Positions 26,420-34,549 of a stretch of DNA of 64,000 nt are shown here, one piece after another. Made by a program: the position numbers and the translations under genes. Numbering within the stretch: the first letter of the stretch is position 1; every line of letters begins with the position of its first letter. The notes under the pieces were generated by a model. The model had not been told where the DNA came from. It was given only the letters and a program-made list of their open reading frames with translations, and did not search any database. The stretch spans positions 186,001 to 250,000 of the forward strand of contig NZ_JBHTJM010000008.1 in NCBI RefSeq assembly GCF_042675745.1, written 5' to 3'. This DNA comes from Pseudofulvibacter geojedonensis. GTDB lineage: Bacteria > Bacteroidota > Bacteroidia > Flavobacteriales > Flavobacteriaceae.

Positions 26420-26887
26420 ATGAAGTTTTTACGTTTACTACTCTTATTTCTATTATTAAACTTTTTAGCACTAGGTGTTGGTGTTGTATTAATGAATTCT
26501 GGTCCTACAAGTAATTGGTATTTAAGTTTAAATAAAGCACCATGGACTCCTGAAAGTTGGGTTTTTGGTACTGCTTGGACTTTAATAATGATATTCTATT
26601 CGGTATACATGACTAAATTATCATTAAGCTTCAAGAGTATAAACAAAGCAATCATTAAACTATATGGTTTACAGTGGTTTATGAATGTGATTTGGAATTA
26701 TTTGTTTTTCAATCAACATTTAGAAGTATTAGCATTAGCTGATATTGTTTTATTGTGGTTATTGGTAGGTTATTTTACGTTTAATTATTTAAGAGTTGTA
26801 AAGACCTATACAGTATTTATAATTCCATACCTGATTTGGTTGACAATAGCAACTAGTTTGAATCTTTATATAGTATTAAATAATTAA
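26420..26887 (+). CDS. tspO: TspO/MBR family membrane protein
   Basis: 155 residues with five predicted membrane helices. Family marks: 'LNKAPWTPESWVFGTAWTLIMIFYSVYM', a central 'LYGLQWFMNVIWNYLFF' and 'ADIVLLWLLVGYFTFNYL'. TspO binds tetrapyrroles and is tied to porphyrin and light/oxygen stress in bacteria. It is the first gene of the long operon under operator site A, which supports a photo-oxidative role. The next gene follows after 8 bp. Confidence 0.93.
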   Translation: MKFLRLLLLFLLLNFLALGVGVVLMNSGPTSNWYLSLNKAPWTPESWVFGTAWTLIMIFYSVYMTKLSLSFKSINKAIIKLYGLQWFMNVIWNYLFFNQHLEVLALADIVLLWLLVGYFTFNYLRVVKTYTVFIIPYLIWLTIATSLNLYIVLNN

Positions 26888-26895
26888 AATAAGTT

Positions 26896-27552
26896 ATGGC
26901 TAAAGAAATAGAAATTGACGATAATAAGATAGTAGAGTTGTATATGAATGCTTGTTTACTGAATAAAGATAATTTAAGCTCAGTTTATGCATTTTGTAAT
27001 TATTATGAATTTGAAGAATCTAAATTTTACGAGTATTTTACAAGTTTTGAAGCTCTTGAAATGCACATTTTTAAATTGTTTTTTACTCAAACTCAATCGG
27101 TATTAATGAACTCTAAGCAGTATGAAGCTTATGATCCAAAACATAAATTACTTAGTTTTTACTATACTTTTTTTGAGCTTTTGACTGCTAATAGATCGTT
27201 TGTTGTATTGAAACTTAAAGAAAGTAAAAACAAGCTTGAAATAATTAAAAAAATGCAATCTCTAAAGGAAGCTTTCAAGCTCTATGTAAAAGAGCTCGGA
27301 ATAGAAAAAGTAGATTTTAAGAATGATAAAATTAATAAGCTACAAGATAGTAGTATGTCTAATTTAGCTTGGCTTCAGTTGATTTCAATATTAAAGTTTT
27401 GGATAGATGATACTTCTACAAAGTTTGAAAAAACAGATGTCTTTATTGAGAAGTCTGTTAAAGCTGGATTTGATGTAATGAATATTGCTCCAGTTAAAAG
27501 TGTTTTTGATTTAGCTAAGTTTTTATGGAAAGAGAAAGGAGCAATGTCATAA
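26896..27552 (+). CDS. TetR-like protein
   Basis: 218 residues. The N-terminal ~60 residues resemble a TetR helix-turn-helix ('NLSSVYAFCNYYEFEESKFYEYFTSFEALEMHIF'), followed by an all-helical C-terminal domain ('SKLLSFYYTFFELLTANRSFVVLKL'-like). The DNA-binding part is degenerate, so either a regulator or a structural helper is possible. Homologues are usually next to the ABC1 kinase gene that follows here (39-bp gap). Its target is unknown. Confidence 0.7.
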   Translation: MAKEIEIDDNKIVELYMNACLLNKDNLSSVYAFCNYYEFEESKFYEYFTSFEALEMHIFKLFFTQTQSVLMNSKQYEAYDPKHKLLSFYYTFFELLTANRSFVVLKLKESKNKLEIIKKMQSLKEAFKLYVKELGIEKVDFKNDKINKLQDSSMSNLAWLQLISILKFWIDDTSTKFEKTDVFIEKSVKAGFDVMNIAPVKSVFDLAKFLWKEKGAMS

Positions 27553-27591
27553 TTTTTTACATGTGATAATTGAAACTATAAATGTAGTTAT

Positions 27592-28905
27592 ATGAAATCA
27601 ATAAATAAAATACCGACTTCTAAGATAGAGCGAGCTTCTAAATTAATATCTACGGGTGTTAAAGTGGGAATTAATTATGCTAAGTATTATGGTGAGAGAA
27701 TTGTCAAATCTGAAGACGAAGCAAAAGAGAGCTTGAATGAGTCTAATGCAGAAGACATATATGATGGTTTAAAAACGTTAAAAGGTTCTGCCTTAAAAGT
27801 GGCACAAATGTTAAGCATGGAAAAAAATATTTTACCAAGGGCTTACGTTGAAAAATTTTCATTATCGCAATTTTCAGTACCACCATTATCACCACCTTTA
27901 GTAATTAAAACATTTAAAAACTATTTTAAGAAAAGTCCTGAGAATTTATTTGATACATTTTCTGCAGAATCAGTAAATGCTGCAAGTATCGGACAGGTTC
28001 ATAAGGCTAGTAAAGAAGGCAAAGAATTAGCGGTTAAAATTCAGTATCCAGGAGTTGCAGAAAGTATATCTTCAGATTTAGCTATGGTTAAACCAATAGC
28101 AATTAAAATGTTTAACATAAAAGGTGAAGGGTCTGATGAGTATTTTAAAGAAGTAGAAGATAAGTTAATTGAAGAAACAAACTATAAATTGGAATTAAAG
28201 CAAAGTCAAGAAATAGCCAAGTTATGCAGTGTTATACCTAATTTGAAGTTTCCAAATTATTATCCTAACCTATCCTCAGAAAGAATATTGACTATGGATT
28301 GGATGAATGGTGTACATTTATCTGAATATACATCTTTAACAGATAATACAGAAAAAGATAATACAAAACTAGGGCAAGCATTATGGGATTTTTACATGTA
28401 TCAAATGCATGTACTTAAAAAAGTTCATGCAGATCCGCATCCAGGAAACTTCCTAGTTTCTGAAGATAAAGATTTAATAGTTATTGATTTTGGTTGTATG
28501 AAAGTTGTTCCAGAAGAGTTTTATGTCCCTTATTTTGAATTAGCTAAAAAAGAGAATATTCAAAATCCAGATTTTTTTGAGTCTAAATTATATGAACTTG
28601 AAATTTTGAGAGAGATAGATTCTCCTGAGGAGAAGGTGTTTTTTAAGGCATTATTTCATGAAATGCTATCATTGTTTACCCAGCCATTCCATTCAGAAGT
28701 GTTTGATTTTTCAGATGAGAGTTTCTTTGGAAAAATAGCAGATTTAGGACAAAAGTATTCTAAAAGTACAGAATTAAAGAAAATGAATGGTAATAGAGGT
28801 TCTAAACATTTTATTTACATAAACAGAACTTTTTTTGGGCTGTATAATCTCATGCATGATTTAAAAGCTAAACAAATAAAGATTAATAATTTTAAAACAT
28901 ATTAA
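27592..28905 (+). CDS. ABC1/UbiB/AarF-family atypical kinase
   Basis: 437 residues. UbiB-family marks: a KxGQ-like segment 'LKVAQML' (Lys69 to Gln72, with Ala in place of Gly), the Ala-rich loop 'NAASIGQVHKAS' (129-140), the Lys of 'LAVKIQYPG' (149), the catalytic 'HADPHPGNF' and the metal loop 'VIDFGCMK'. Such ATPases support isoprenoid quinone and lipid metabolism. The Gly-to-Ala change in the KxGQ motif is unusual. The stop overlaps the next ATG (TAATG), so the pair is translationally coupled. Lipid-peroxidation defence is a reasonable guess from context. Confidence 0.88.
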   Translation: MKSINKIPTSKIERASKLISTGVKVGINYAKYYGERIVKSEDEAKESLNESNAEDIYDGLKTLKGSALKVAQMLSMEKNILPRAYVEKFSLSQFSVPPLSPPLVIKTFKNYFKKSPENLFDTFSAESVNAASIGQVHKASKEGKELAVKIQYPGVAESISSDLAMVKPIAIKMFNIKGEGSDEYFKEVEDKLIEETNYKLELKQSQEIAKLCSVIPNLKFPNYYPNLSSERILTMDWMNGVHLSEYTSLTDNTEKDNTKLGQALWDFYMYQMHVLKKVHADPHPGNFLVSEDKDLIVIDFGCMKVVPEEFYVPYFELAKKENIQNPDFFESKLYELEILREIDSPEEKVFFKALFHEMLSLFTQPFHSEVFDFSDESFFGKIADLGQKYSKSTELKKMNGNRGSKHFIYINRTFFGLYNLMHDLKAKQIKINNFKTY

Positions 28906-29522
28906 TGCATTTTACCAGGCAAGACATAGATAAGTTAGATCATATTTACAAAATAAATTTTGTGAATAGCCTTAGTGGTTATAAATCAGCAAATCTTATT
29001 GCTACGAGATCTTTTGAAGGTATTTCAAACGTAGCTGTATTTAGTTCTGTTGTGCATTATGGATCAGCACCACCAATTTTAGGTCTTGTTTTACGACCTA
29101 CTACAGTACCTAGAAATACATATAAAAATATTAAAGATACAGGTGTGTATACGATTAATCATATAGCTCAAAATATGGTTGAAGATGCACATCATACTTC
29201 AGCTAAGTATCCGTTAAACGTGTCTGAGTTTTCAAAGACCAAGTTAGAAGAGGAGTTTAGAAACAATATTTTTTCTCCGTTTGTCAAACAAGCTCCTGTA
29301 AAAATTGCTATGAAATTCTTAGAAGAGTATTTTATCAAAGCTAATGATACAATTCTTGTTCTAGGAGAAATAACAGATGTTTTTGTAAATGATGACATGT
29401 TAGCTGAAGACGGCTTTTTAGATTTAACAAAATCACAAATAGCTTCTATTATAGGTTTAGATGGTTATGCCATATCAGGTTCTAATACACGATTAGGATA
29501 TCAGCGACCAATTCTAAAGTAA
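28905..29522 (+). CDS. Flavin reductase-like (FMN-binding split barrel) protein
   Basis: 205 residues. Flavin-reductase-fold signs: 'NFVNSLSGYKSANLIATRSFEGISNVAVFSSV', 'PPILGLVLRPTTVPRNTYKNIKDTGVYTIN' and the C-terminal 'GEITDVFVNDDMLAEDG' strand. Such proteins bind FMN and use NAD(P)H or act as flavin carriers. Its place beside photolyases suggests flavin supply, but that is inference. Confidence 0.85.
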   Translation: MHFTRQDIDKLDHIYKINFVNSLSGYKSANLIATRSFEGISNVAVFSSVVHYGSAPPILGLVLRPTTVPRNTYKNIKDTGVYTINHIAQNMVEDAHHTSAKYPLNVSEFSKTKLEEEFRNNIFSPFVKQAPVKIAMKFLEEYFIKANDTILVLGEITDVFVNDDMLAEDGFLDLTKSQIASIIGLDGYAISGSNTRLGYQRPILK

Positions 29523-29545
29523 TAGGGAATAAACAACAATATATT

Positions 29546-30967
29546 ATGAATGTTTTAATAACAGGTACTACAGGTTATATAGCAAAAAGGCTCATACCAA
29601 TTCTATTAGAGGGAGGTCATAAGTTATATTGTTGTGTGAGAGATTTAAGACGTATTCCCGAGGAGTTTAAGGTAGAGTCAAATATTACATTTATTGAAAT
29701 TGATTTCCTAGACACCTCTCATAAAGCCTTACCAGTAGAGATCGATATAGCTTATTATTTAATTCATTCAATGTCTTCTAGTTCATCAGATTTTATGAGT
29801 TTAGAGAAGACTTGTGCAGTAAACTTTAAGACATTAATTTCACAGACATCATGTAGGCAAGTTATTTATTTAAGTGGTATTGTAAATGATAAATCATTAT
29901 CTAAACATTTGTCTTCTAGATATAGAGTAGAAGAGATTTTAAAATCTTTAGATTATGGATTAACAACCTTTAGAGCTGGAATAGTAGTGGGTAGTGGAAG
30001 TGCTTCTTTTGAAATTATAAGAGATATTGTAGAAAAACTACCGTTAATGATTACACCTAAATGGTTGAATACAAAGACTCAGCCAATATCAATTAGAGAT
30101 GTCTTGCAATATTTGATCAAAGCACTTGATAATACTTCTCTTTTTAATAAGTCATATGATATTTGTGGCCCCGAGGTTATGACTTATAAAGATATGCTCT
30201 TAACTTTTGCAAAAGTTCGCGGTTTAAAGAGAACAATAATTACATTACCTGTACTAACACCTAAGTTGTCATCTTACTGGTTATATTTTGTAACATCCAC
30301 ATCATTTAATTTGGCTAAATCATTGTTAGATAGTATGAGAGTAGAGGTTATAGCTAAGCCGTCTAATATTAATAAGATACTAGGGGTTAAACCAATTTCT
30401 TATGAAGAGTCTGTAGAATATGCATTTCAAACAATAGCTCAAAATGAAGTAGTATCTAGTTGGAAAGATGCATTGTCTAGTGGTGTTATTACAAGGCAAT
30501 TATCACAATATATTCAAATACCAAAATACGGGTGTTTTAAAGATATAAGAACATTTAATGTAGAAGATTCTCAACGTACTTTAAATAAAATATGGAGTAT
30601 TGGAGGGCAGACGGGGTGGTATGGATATAATTGGTTGTGGAAAATTAGAGGTTATGTAGATAAATTATTCGGAGGAGTTGGGTTAAGGAGAGGTCGAACT
30701 AATAAAAGTTCATTAGAAGCAGGAGATGCTGTAGATTTCTGGAGAGTATTATTAGCAGATAAAAAAGATAAGCGTTTGTTATTATTTGCAGAAATGAAGC
30801 TGCCCGGAGAGGCATGGTTGGAGTTTAAACTTATTAAAAACAAACTTTACCAAAGAGCTGTGTTTAGACCCAAAGGTATTTTTGGAAGATTATATTGGTA
30901 TTTAGTATTACCATTTCATGCTTTTGTATTTAAAAAAATGATTAAGTCACTTGCTTTAGACAAATAG
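29546..30967 (+). CDS. NAD(P)-binding epimerase-like protein with C-terminal DUF2867
   Basis: 473 residues. The N-terminal atypical SDR fold begins 'MNVLITGTTGYIAKRL' (GxTGxIx nucleotide loop), followed by 'IDIAYYLIHSMSSSSSDF' and 'QVIYLSGIV'. From about residue 325 a DUF2867-type domain follows ('WSIGGQTGWYGYNWLWKIRG', 'LLLFAEMKLPGEAWLEF'). The two-domain layout is common in Bacteroidota and Proteobacteria stress operons; the reaction is not known. It lies 23 bp after the flavin reductase gene. Confidence 0.85.
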   Translation: MNVLITGTTGYIAKRLIPILLEGGHKLYCCVRDLRRIPEEFKVESNITFIEIDFLDTSHKALPVEIDIAYYLIHSMSSSSSDFMSLEKTCAVNFKTLISQTSCRQVIYLSGIVNDKSLSKHLSSRYRVEEILKSLDYGLTTFRAGIVVGSGSASFEIIRDIVEKLPLMITPKWLNTKTQPISIRDVLQYLIKALDNTSLFNKSYDICGPEVMTYKDMLLTFAKVRGLKRTIITLPVLTPKLSSYWLYFVTSTSFNLAKSLLDSMRVEVIAKPSNINKILGVKPISYEESVEYAFQTIAQNEVVSSWKDALSSGVITRQLSQYIQIPKYGCFKDIRTFNVEDSQRTLNKIWSIGGQTGWYGYNWLWKIRGYVDKLFGGVGLRRGRTNKSSLEAGDAVDFWRVLLADKKDKRLLLFAEMKLPGEAWLEFKLIKNKLYQRAVFRPKGIFGRLYWYLVLPFHAFVFKKMIKSLALDK

Positions 30968-30969
30968 AA

Positions 30970-31106
30970 TTGAATAGGAATAAGAAAAAATATTGCCAGA
31001 AAAAGATTGTTTTCGGTGTGGGAAACCTTTTATATGGAGATAGAAATGGGTGAGAGACTGGGAAAATGTAAAATATTGTAGTATAAGATGCAAAAACAAG
31101 ACATAA
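30970..31106 (+). pseudogene. Decayed DUF2256 zinc-ribbon gene
   Basis: Between the DUF2867 and cryptochrome genes, one frame reads 'LPEKDCFRCGKPFIWR', then TAG at 31041-31043, then 'KWVRDWENVKYCSIRCKNKT' and a stop. This is a clear DUF2256 protein with both Cys pairs (C-x2-C and C-x3-C) but an in-frame amber codon between Arg and Lys-Trp. The N-terminal part ('NRNKKK', from 30973) is in another frame, and no ATG begins it; only TTG at 30970 is available. The 3' end overlaps the cryptochrome gene by 19 bp, the normal arrangement for an intact DUF2256-photolyase pair. Readthrough cannot be excluded. Confidence 0.75.
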
Positions 31107-32545
31107 CAATAGTTTGGTTAAAACGAGACCTTCGTTTACAAGACAATGAAGCTATTTTTAATGCTGTTAGTACAGGGTTAAAAGTACTGTTTTTATATGT
31201 TTTTGAACCAAGCTTATTAAATGATAAACACTATTCACAAAGGCACTGGAATTTCATTAAAGAATCTATTCATGATATTAATTCCAGATTGAGTCAATTC
31301 AACTCAAAAGTTCTATCTGTCAAAGGAGAGGTAATTCCTGTATTCAATATGCTACTATCTAAGTTCAATATTAAGTATGTTTTTTCACACCAGGAAACAG
31401 GACTTAAAATAACATTTAAAAGGGATAAAAATTTCAAGCGCTACTGTAGAAATAACTTGATTGTATGGAAAGAAAACGTTAACAATGGTGTCTTTAGAGG
31501 GAGAAAAAATAGAAAGGATTGGGTTGAAGATTGGAATGTCTATATGAATTCTCAACAATTCACTTACAAATTAAACAATAGGCTTATTGAATTAGATGTG
31601 ATAGATGATATAGAAACTATTATTGATGTAGAGAAATTATTAATAAAGCCAATAGGAGTTTTTCAAAAAGGAGGAACTTACACTGCTAAACTTTACTTGA
31701 AAAGTTTTAAAGAAAACAGATATATAAATTACGCTAAGTATATATCTAAGCCTAATGAGGCCAGAATTAGTTGTAGTCGTTTATCTCCATATTTTGCTTG
31801 GGGAAATCTTTCGGTTAGACAGGTTTATCAAGAGTTTAAAGAATTTAGACCCATATCTAAAAACAAACGTTCTATAGATTGTTTTCTATCCCGTCTGCGC
31901 TGGCAAGCTCATTTTATTCAAAAATTTGAAATGGAATGCGTCATGGAAGAGGTTAGTATTAACAGAGGTTTCCATAAATTGAAAAAAGATATATCAGAAG
32001 TTTACCAGCTTGCTTGGGAGGCAGGAAAAACAGGCATACCTATTATTGATGCCTGTATTAGATGTTTAAAAACAACAGGGTATTTAAATTTTAGAATGAG
32101 GGCAATGGTTGTATCTTTTTTTGTACACAATTTATGGCAACCTTGGCAAGCAGCATCAGCTTTTTTATCTAGACTATTTTTAGACTTTGAACCTGGAATT
32201 CATTTTCCTCAATTACAAATGCAATCAGGGGAGGTGGGTGTAAATACCATAAGGATTTACAATCCGATTAAAAATGGTTTAGATCACGATCCAGATGGTA
32301 CCTTTATTGACAAATGGGTTCCAGAGCTTAAGCATTTACCTAAACCTTTTAAGCATGAGCCTTATAAAATGACAGTATTAGAACAGAATTTTTATGACTT
32401 TAAAAGAGGTGAGGATTATCCAGAACCTATAATAGATGTTAACACATCTAGAACAAAGGCTGTAAAAATTATGTGGAATATGAAAAAAGATGATGAAGTT
32501 GCCAAAGAGAGTAGTAGGATTTTAAAAAAACATGTTAATAGATGA
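31088..32545 (+). CDS. Cryptochrome/photolyase family protein
   Basis: 485 residues. The N-terminal antenna-type Rossmann domain starts 'ITIVWLKRDLRLQDNEAIFNAV'. The FAD-binding helical domain covers about 200-470 ('GGTYTAKLYLKSF', 'RLSPYFAWGNLSVRQVYQEF', 'GIPIIDACIRCLKTTGYLNFRMRAMVVSFFVHNLWQPW'). It is distinct from the class I enzyme at 37190 ('NLWQPW' in place of the 'LLIDW' block). It may be a repair enzyme or a light sensor. Its start lies inside the broken DUF2256 gene, and its end overlaps the next gene by 4 bp. Confidence 0.9.
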   Translation: MQKQDITIVWLKRDLRLQDNEAIFNAVSTGLKVLFLYVFEPSLLNDKHYSQRHWNFIKESIHDINSRLSQFNSKVLSVKGEVIPVFNMLLSKFNIKYVFSHQETGLKITFKRDKNFKRYCRNNLIVWKENVNNGVFRGRKNRKDWVEDWNVYMNSQQFTYKLNNRLIELDVIDDIETIIDVEKLLIKPIGVFQKGGTYTAKLYLKSFKENRYINYAKYISKPNEARISCSRLSPYFAWGNLSVRQVYQEFKEFRPISKNKRSIDCFLSRLRWQAHFIQKFEMECVMEEVSINRGFHKLKKDISEVYQLAWEAGKTGIPIIDACIRCLKTTGYLNFRMRAMVVSFFVHNLWQPWQAASAFLSRLFLDFEPGIHFPQLQMQSGEVGVNTIRIYNPIKNGLDHDPDGTFIDKWVPELKHLPKPFKHEPYKMTVLEQNFYDFKRGEDYPEPIIDVNTSRTKAVKIMWNMKKDDEVAKESSRILKKHVNR

Positions 32546-32982
32546 TTTTATTTAACACAACAAGAACGGAGGAAGATGATACTTTATTAATTAATGAGTT
32601 AGTAGGGAAACCTTTTTCATTTTTTGAAGCGATCAAAATGGGAGGTGTTGGATCAGGACGTTTTATAATAGAGTCTGCCAGTAGAGGTTTTTACAGCGTA
32701 TTGAAAACACCATCAGATTTAAACTACTTAAATATAGAACTTAGACCGATGGGTGTCATATTGCATTTCACTCAGCAATTAAAGAGGTATGCTTGGGTCA
32801 TTCCATATAGAAAATTGGTTATCTATAACACAAAAACTTTTGGGTTGCATTCGGATAATATTTTCTTAGAACTAAGAAAAAATCAATTGTTTAAATCTAA
32901 TATGCCATTTATAGAAAAAATGTTAAGCATGAGGTTAAAGTATTTAAATAAATATAAGTTTTATGACAGACCTAGAAATTGA
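32542..32982 (+). CDS. Conserved-context hypothetical protein (146 aa)
   Basis: The 4-bp overlap (ATGA) with the cryptochrome gene shows tight coupling. Visible features: 'LINELVGKPFSFFEAIKMGGVGSGRFIIESASRGFYSVL', a compact beta region 'NIELRPMGVILHFTQQLKRYAWVIPYRKLVIYNT', then a basic helical tail. The beta core could be a PH-like or similar small fold. No membrane segment and no signal peptide. No family recognised. Confidence 0.75.
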   Translation: MILFNTTRTEEDDTLLINELVGKPFSFFEAIKMGGVGSGRFIIESASRGFYSVLKTPSDLNYLNIELRPMGVILHFTQQLKRYAWVIPYRKLVIYNTKTFGLHSDNIFLELRKNQLFKSNMPFIEKMLSMRLKYLNKYKFYDRPRN

Positions 32983-33229
32983 TAGAATAATAGAGATGGC
33001 ATGGGAAGATCGAACAACTTTTGATTCTATAAAAGTTCAGTTTGGATTAAAAGAGCATGAAGTTATAAAACTAATGAGAAAGGAACTAAAGCCATCTAGT
33101 TTTAGATTATGGAGGGCTCGTGTTCAAGGAAGAAAAACCAAACATCTAGCTAAAAGAGGTTTTGATATAGGTAGGTTTAAATGCACAAGGCAGAAACAAA
33201 TCACCCATAATAAAATAAGTAAACGATAA
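32963..33229 (+). CDS. DUF2805 / TIGR03643 family protein
   Basis: 88 residues. 'DLEIDRIIEMAWEDRTTFDSIKVQFGLKEHEVIKLMRKELKPSSFRLWRARVQGRKTKHL' fits the TIGR03643 small helix-turn-helix-like protein that is regularly found beside DUF2256 and photolyase genes. It may bind nucleic acid; the role is not established. It overlaps the previous gene by 20 bp and is followed by PTPS after 1 bp. Confidence 0.88.
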   Translation: MTDLEIDRIIEMAWEDRTTFDSIKVQFGLKEHEVIKLMRKELKPSSFRLWRARVQGRKTKHLAKRGFDIGRFKCTRQKQITHNKISKR

Positions 33230-33230
33230 C

Positions 33231-33650
33231 ATGCTTAATAGATTAGCCATAACAAGAAAAGAGCATTTTAATGCAGCTCATAGATTGCATAACCCAAAAT
33301 GGGATTCCAGTAAAAATAAAGAAGTTTTTGGAAAGTGTAACAACCCCAATTATCATGGACATAATTACGAATTATATGTTACCATTATAGGTCAAATTGA
33401 TACAGATACAGGTTATGTAATTGATACCAAATTATTATCTAAAATTATCAAAGAAGATGTTTTGGATGTTATGGATCACAAAAATTTAAATCTAGACGTA
33501 GAATATTTTGAGTCTATAAATCCAACTTTAGAGAACATAACTGTAGTAATCTATAATATTTTGAGAGGTAAAATAGATGAAGAGTTAGAGATTAAAATTA
33601 AACTTTATGAAGCACCAAGAAACTATGTTGAATATCCATACACAGCCTAA
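33231..33650 (+). CDS. 6-pyruvoyl-tetrahydropterin synthase (PTPS) homologue
   Basis: 139 residues, close to animal PTPS in key regions. Zn ligands are His17 ('AAHRL'), His42 and His44 ('GKCNNPNYHGHNY'). The catalytic Cys is 36, with Asp82-His83 in 'MDHKNLNLDV'. 'TLENITV' (Glu101) and 'KLYEAPRNYVEY' (Glu127) form the pterin pocket. The presence of 'GKCNNPN' and 'DHKNL' favours true PTPS over QueD. With folE next to it, it should convert dihydroneopterin triphosphate to a 6-substituted tetrahydropterin. Confidence 0.88.
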   Translation: MLNRLAITRKEHFNAAHRLHNPKWDSSKNKEVFGKCNNPNYHGHNYELYVTIIGQIDTDTGYVIDTKLLSKIIKEDVLDVMDHKNLNLDVEYFESINPTLENITVVIYNILRGKIDEELEIKIKLYEAPRNYVEYPYTA

Positions 33651-34305
33651 TAGTTTAAATGGTTATACACCTGATGAAATTGGTGACGATCATTTATACA
33701 CAGGGATAGAAACTCCAATGAAGCCAAATGCGTTTCAATTGTCTGATGAGGAAAAGAAAAAGAAAATAGAAGCTCTATTTACAGAGATAATGGATGTAAT
33801 GGGTTTAGATTTAACTGATGACTCACTTTGCGGAACACCGAAACGTGTAGCTAAAATGTATATAGATGAAATTTTTTCTGGATTAAACCCAGCTAACAAG
33901 CCTAAAATAGCATTGTTTGACAATAAGTATAACTACAATCAAATGTTGGTTGAAAAAAACATACAGTTTTATTCAAATTGTGAGCATCATTTTGTGCCTA
34001 TCATAGGGAAGGCCCATATAGCTTATGTTTCTTCGGGAAAAGTAATAGGGTTATCTAAACTGAATAGAATTGTTCAATACTATGCAAAACGTCCTCAGGT
34101 ACAAGAACGTTTTACGAATCAAATAGCTAGACATCTAATAGATGTTTTAGGGACTAAAGATGTTGCAGTTATTATTGATGCTAAACATTTATGTGTTTCA
34201 TCTAGAGGTGTAAAAGATGATTCTTCTGAAACGTTAACCTGTTACTATGGAGGGCAGTTTAATAGTCCAGAAAAAATTGTTGAACTTCAAAATTATTTAC
34301 GATGA
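33625..34305 (+). CDS. folE: GTP cyclohydrolase I
   Basis: 226 residues from the ATG at 33625; an ATG at 33607 would add six residues and deepen the overlap with PTPS from 26 to 44 bp. It converts GTP to dihydroneopterin triphosphate. Zn ligands in 'NCEHHFVPIIG' and 'KHLCVSSRG' are intact, as are 'GLDLTDDSLCGTPKRVAKMY' and 'GLSKLNRIVQYYAKRPQVQERF'. Presence in a light-repair operon suggests that it feeds pterin for a photolyase antenna or for a biopterin-type cofactor rather than only folate. Confidence 0.95.
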   Translation: MLNIHTQPNSLNGYTPDEIGDDHLYTGIETPMKPNAFQLSDEEKKKKIEALFTEIMDVMGLDLTDDSLCGTPKRVAKMYIDEIFSGLNPANKPKIALFDNKYNYNQMLVEKNIQFYSNCEHHFVPIIGKAHIAYVSSGKVIGLSKLNRIVQYYAKRPQVQERFTNQIARHLIDVLGTKDVAVIIDAKHLCVSSRGVKDDSSETLTCYYGGQFNSPEKIVELQNYLR

Positions 34306-34532
34306 GTATTGCAATATTGTTACAAGAAGCTATTGAGTTTGAAAAGAATTATAAGTCGTTTAGATCTAGAAATGAAAAAATAGTAGCGTCAAAAAGAGCC
34401 AAATCACTGATTTTATCGATTAATGAATTTCATAAAGTAACTAAAGATGAATCTTTAATGGAGGTAATGAAGCGAATTACTGTAATTAAGCAAAAATTAG
34501 AAAAAAGATTGAAGGGAAGACCTTTAGCATAA
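34302..34532 (+). CDS. Small helical protein, unknown (76 aa)
   Basis: It overlaps folE by 4 bp (ATGA). The protein is rich in Lys and Glu, predicted all-helical ('LLQEAIEFEKNYKSFRSRNEKIVASKRAKSLIL'), and ends with a basic stretch 'LEKRLKGRPLA'. No known family. Conserved coupling to folE would make it interesting as a partner protein. Confidence 0.7.
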   Translation: MSIAILLQEAIEFEKNYKSFRSRNEKIVASKRAKSLILSINEFHKVTKDESLMEVMKRITVIKQKLEKRLKGRPLA

Positions 34533-34549
34533 TTTAAAAAGTATCAAAA

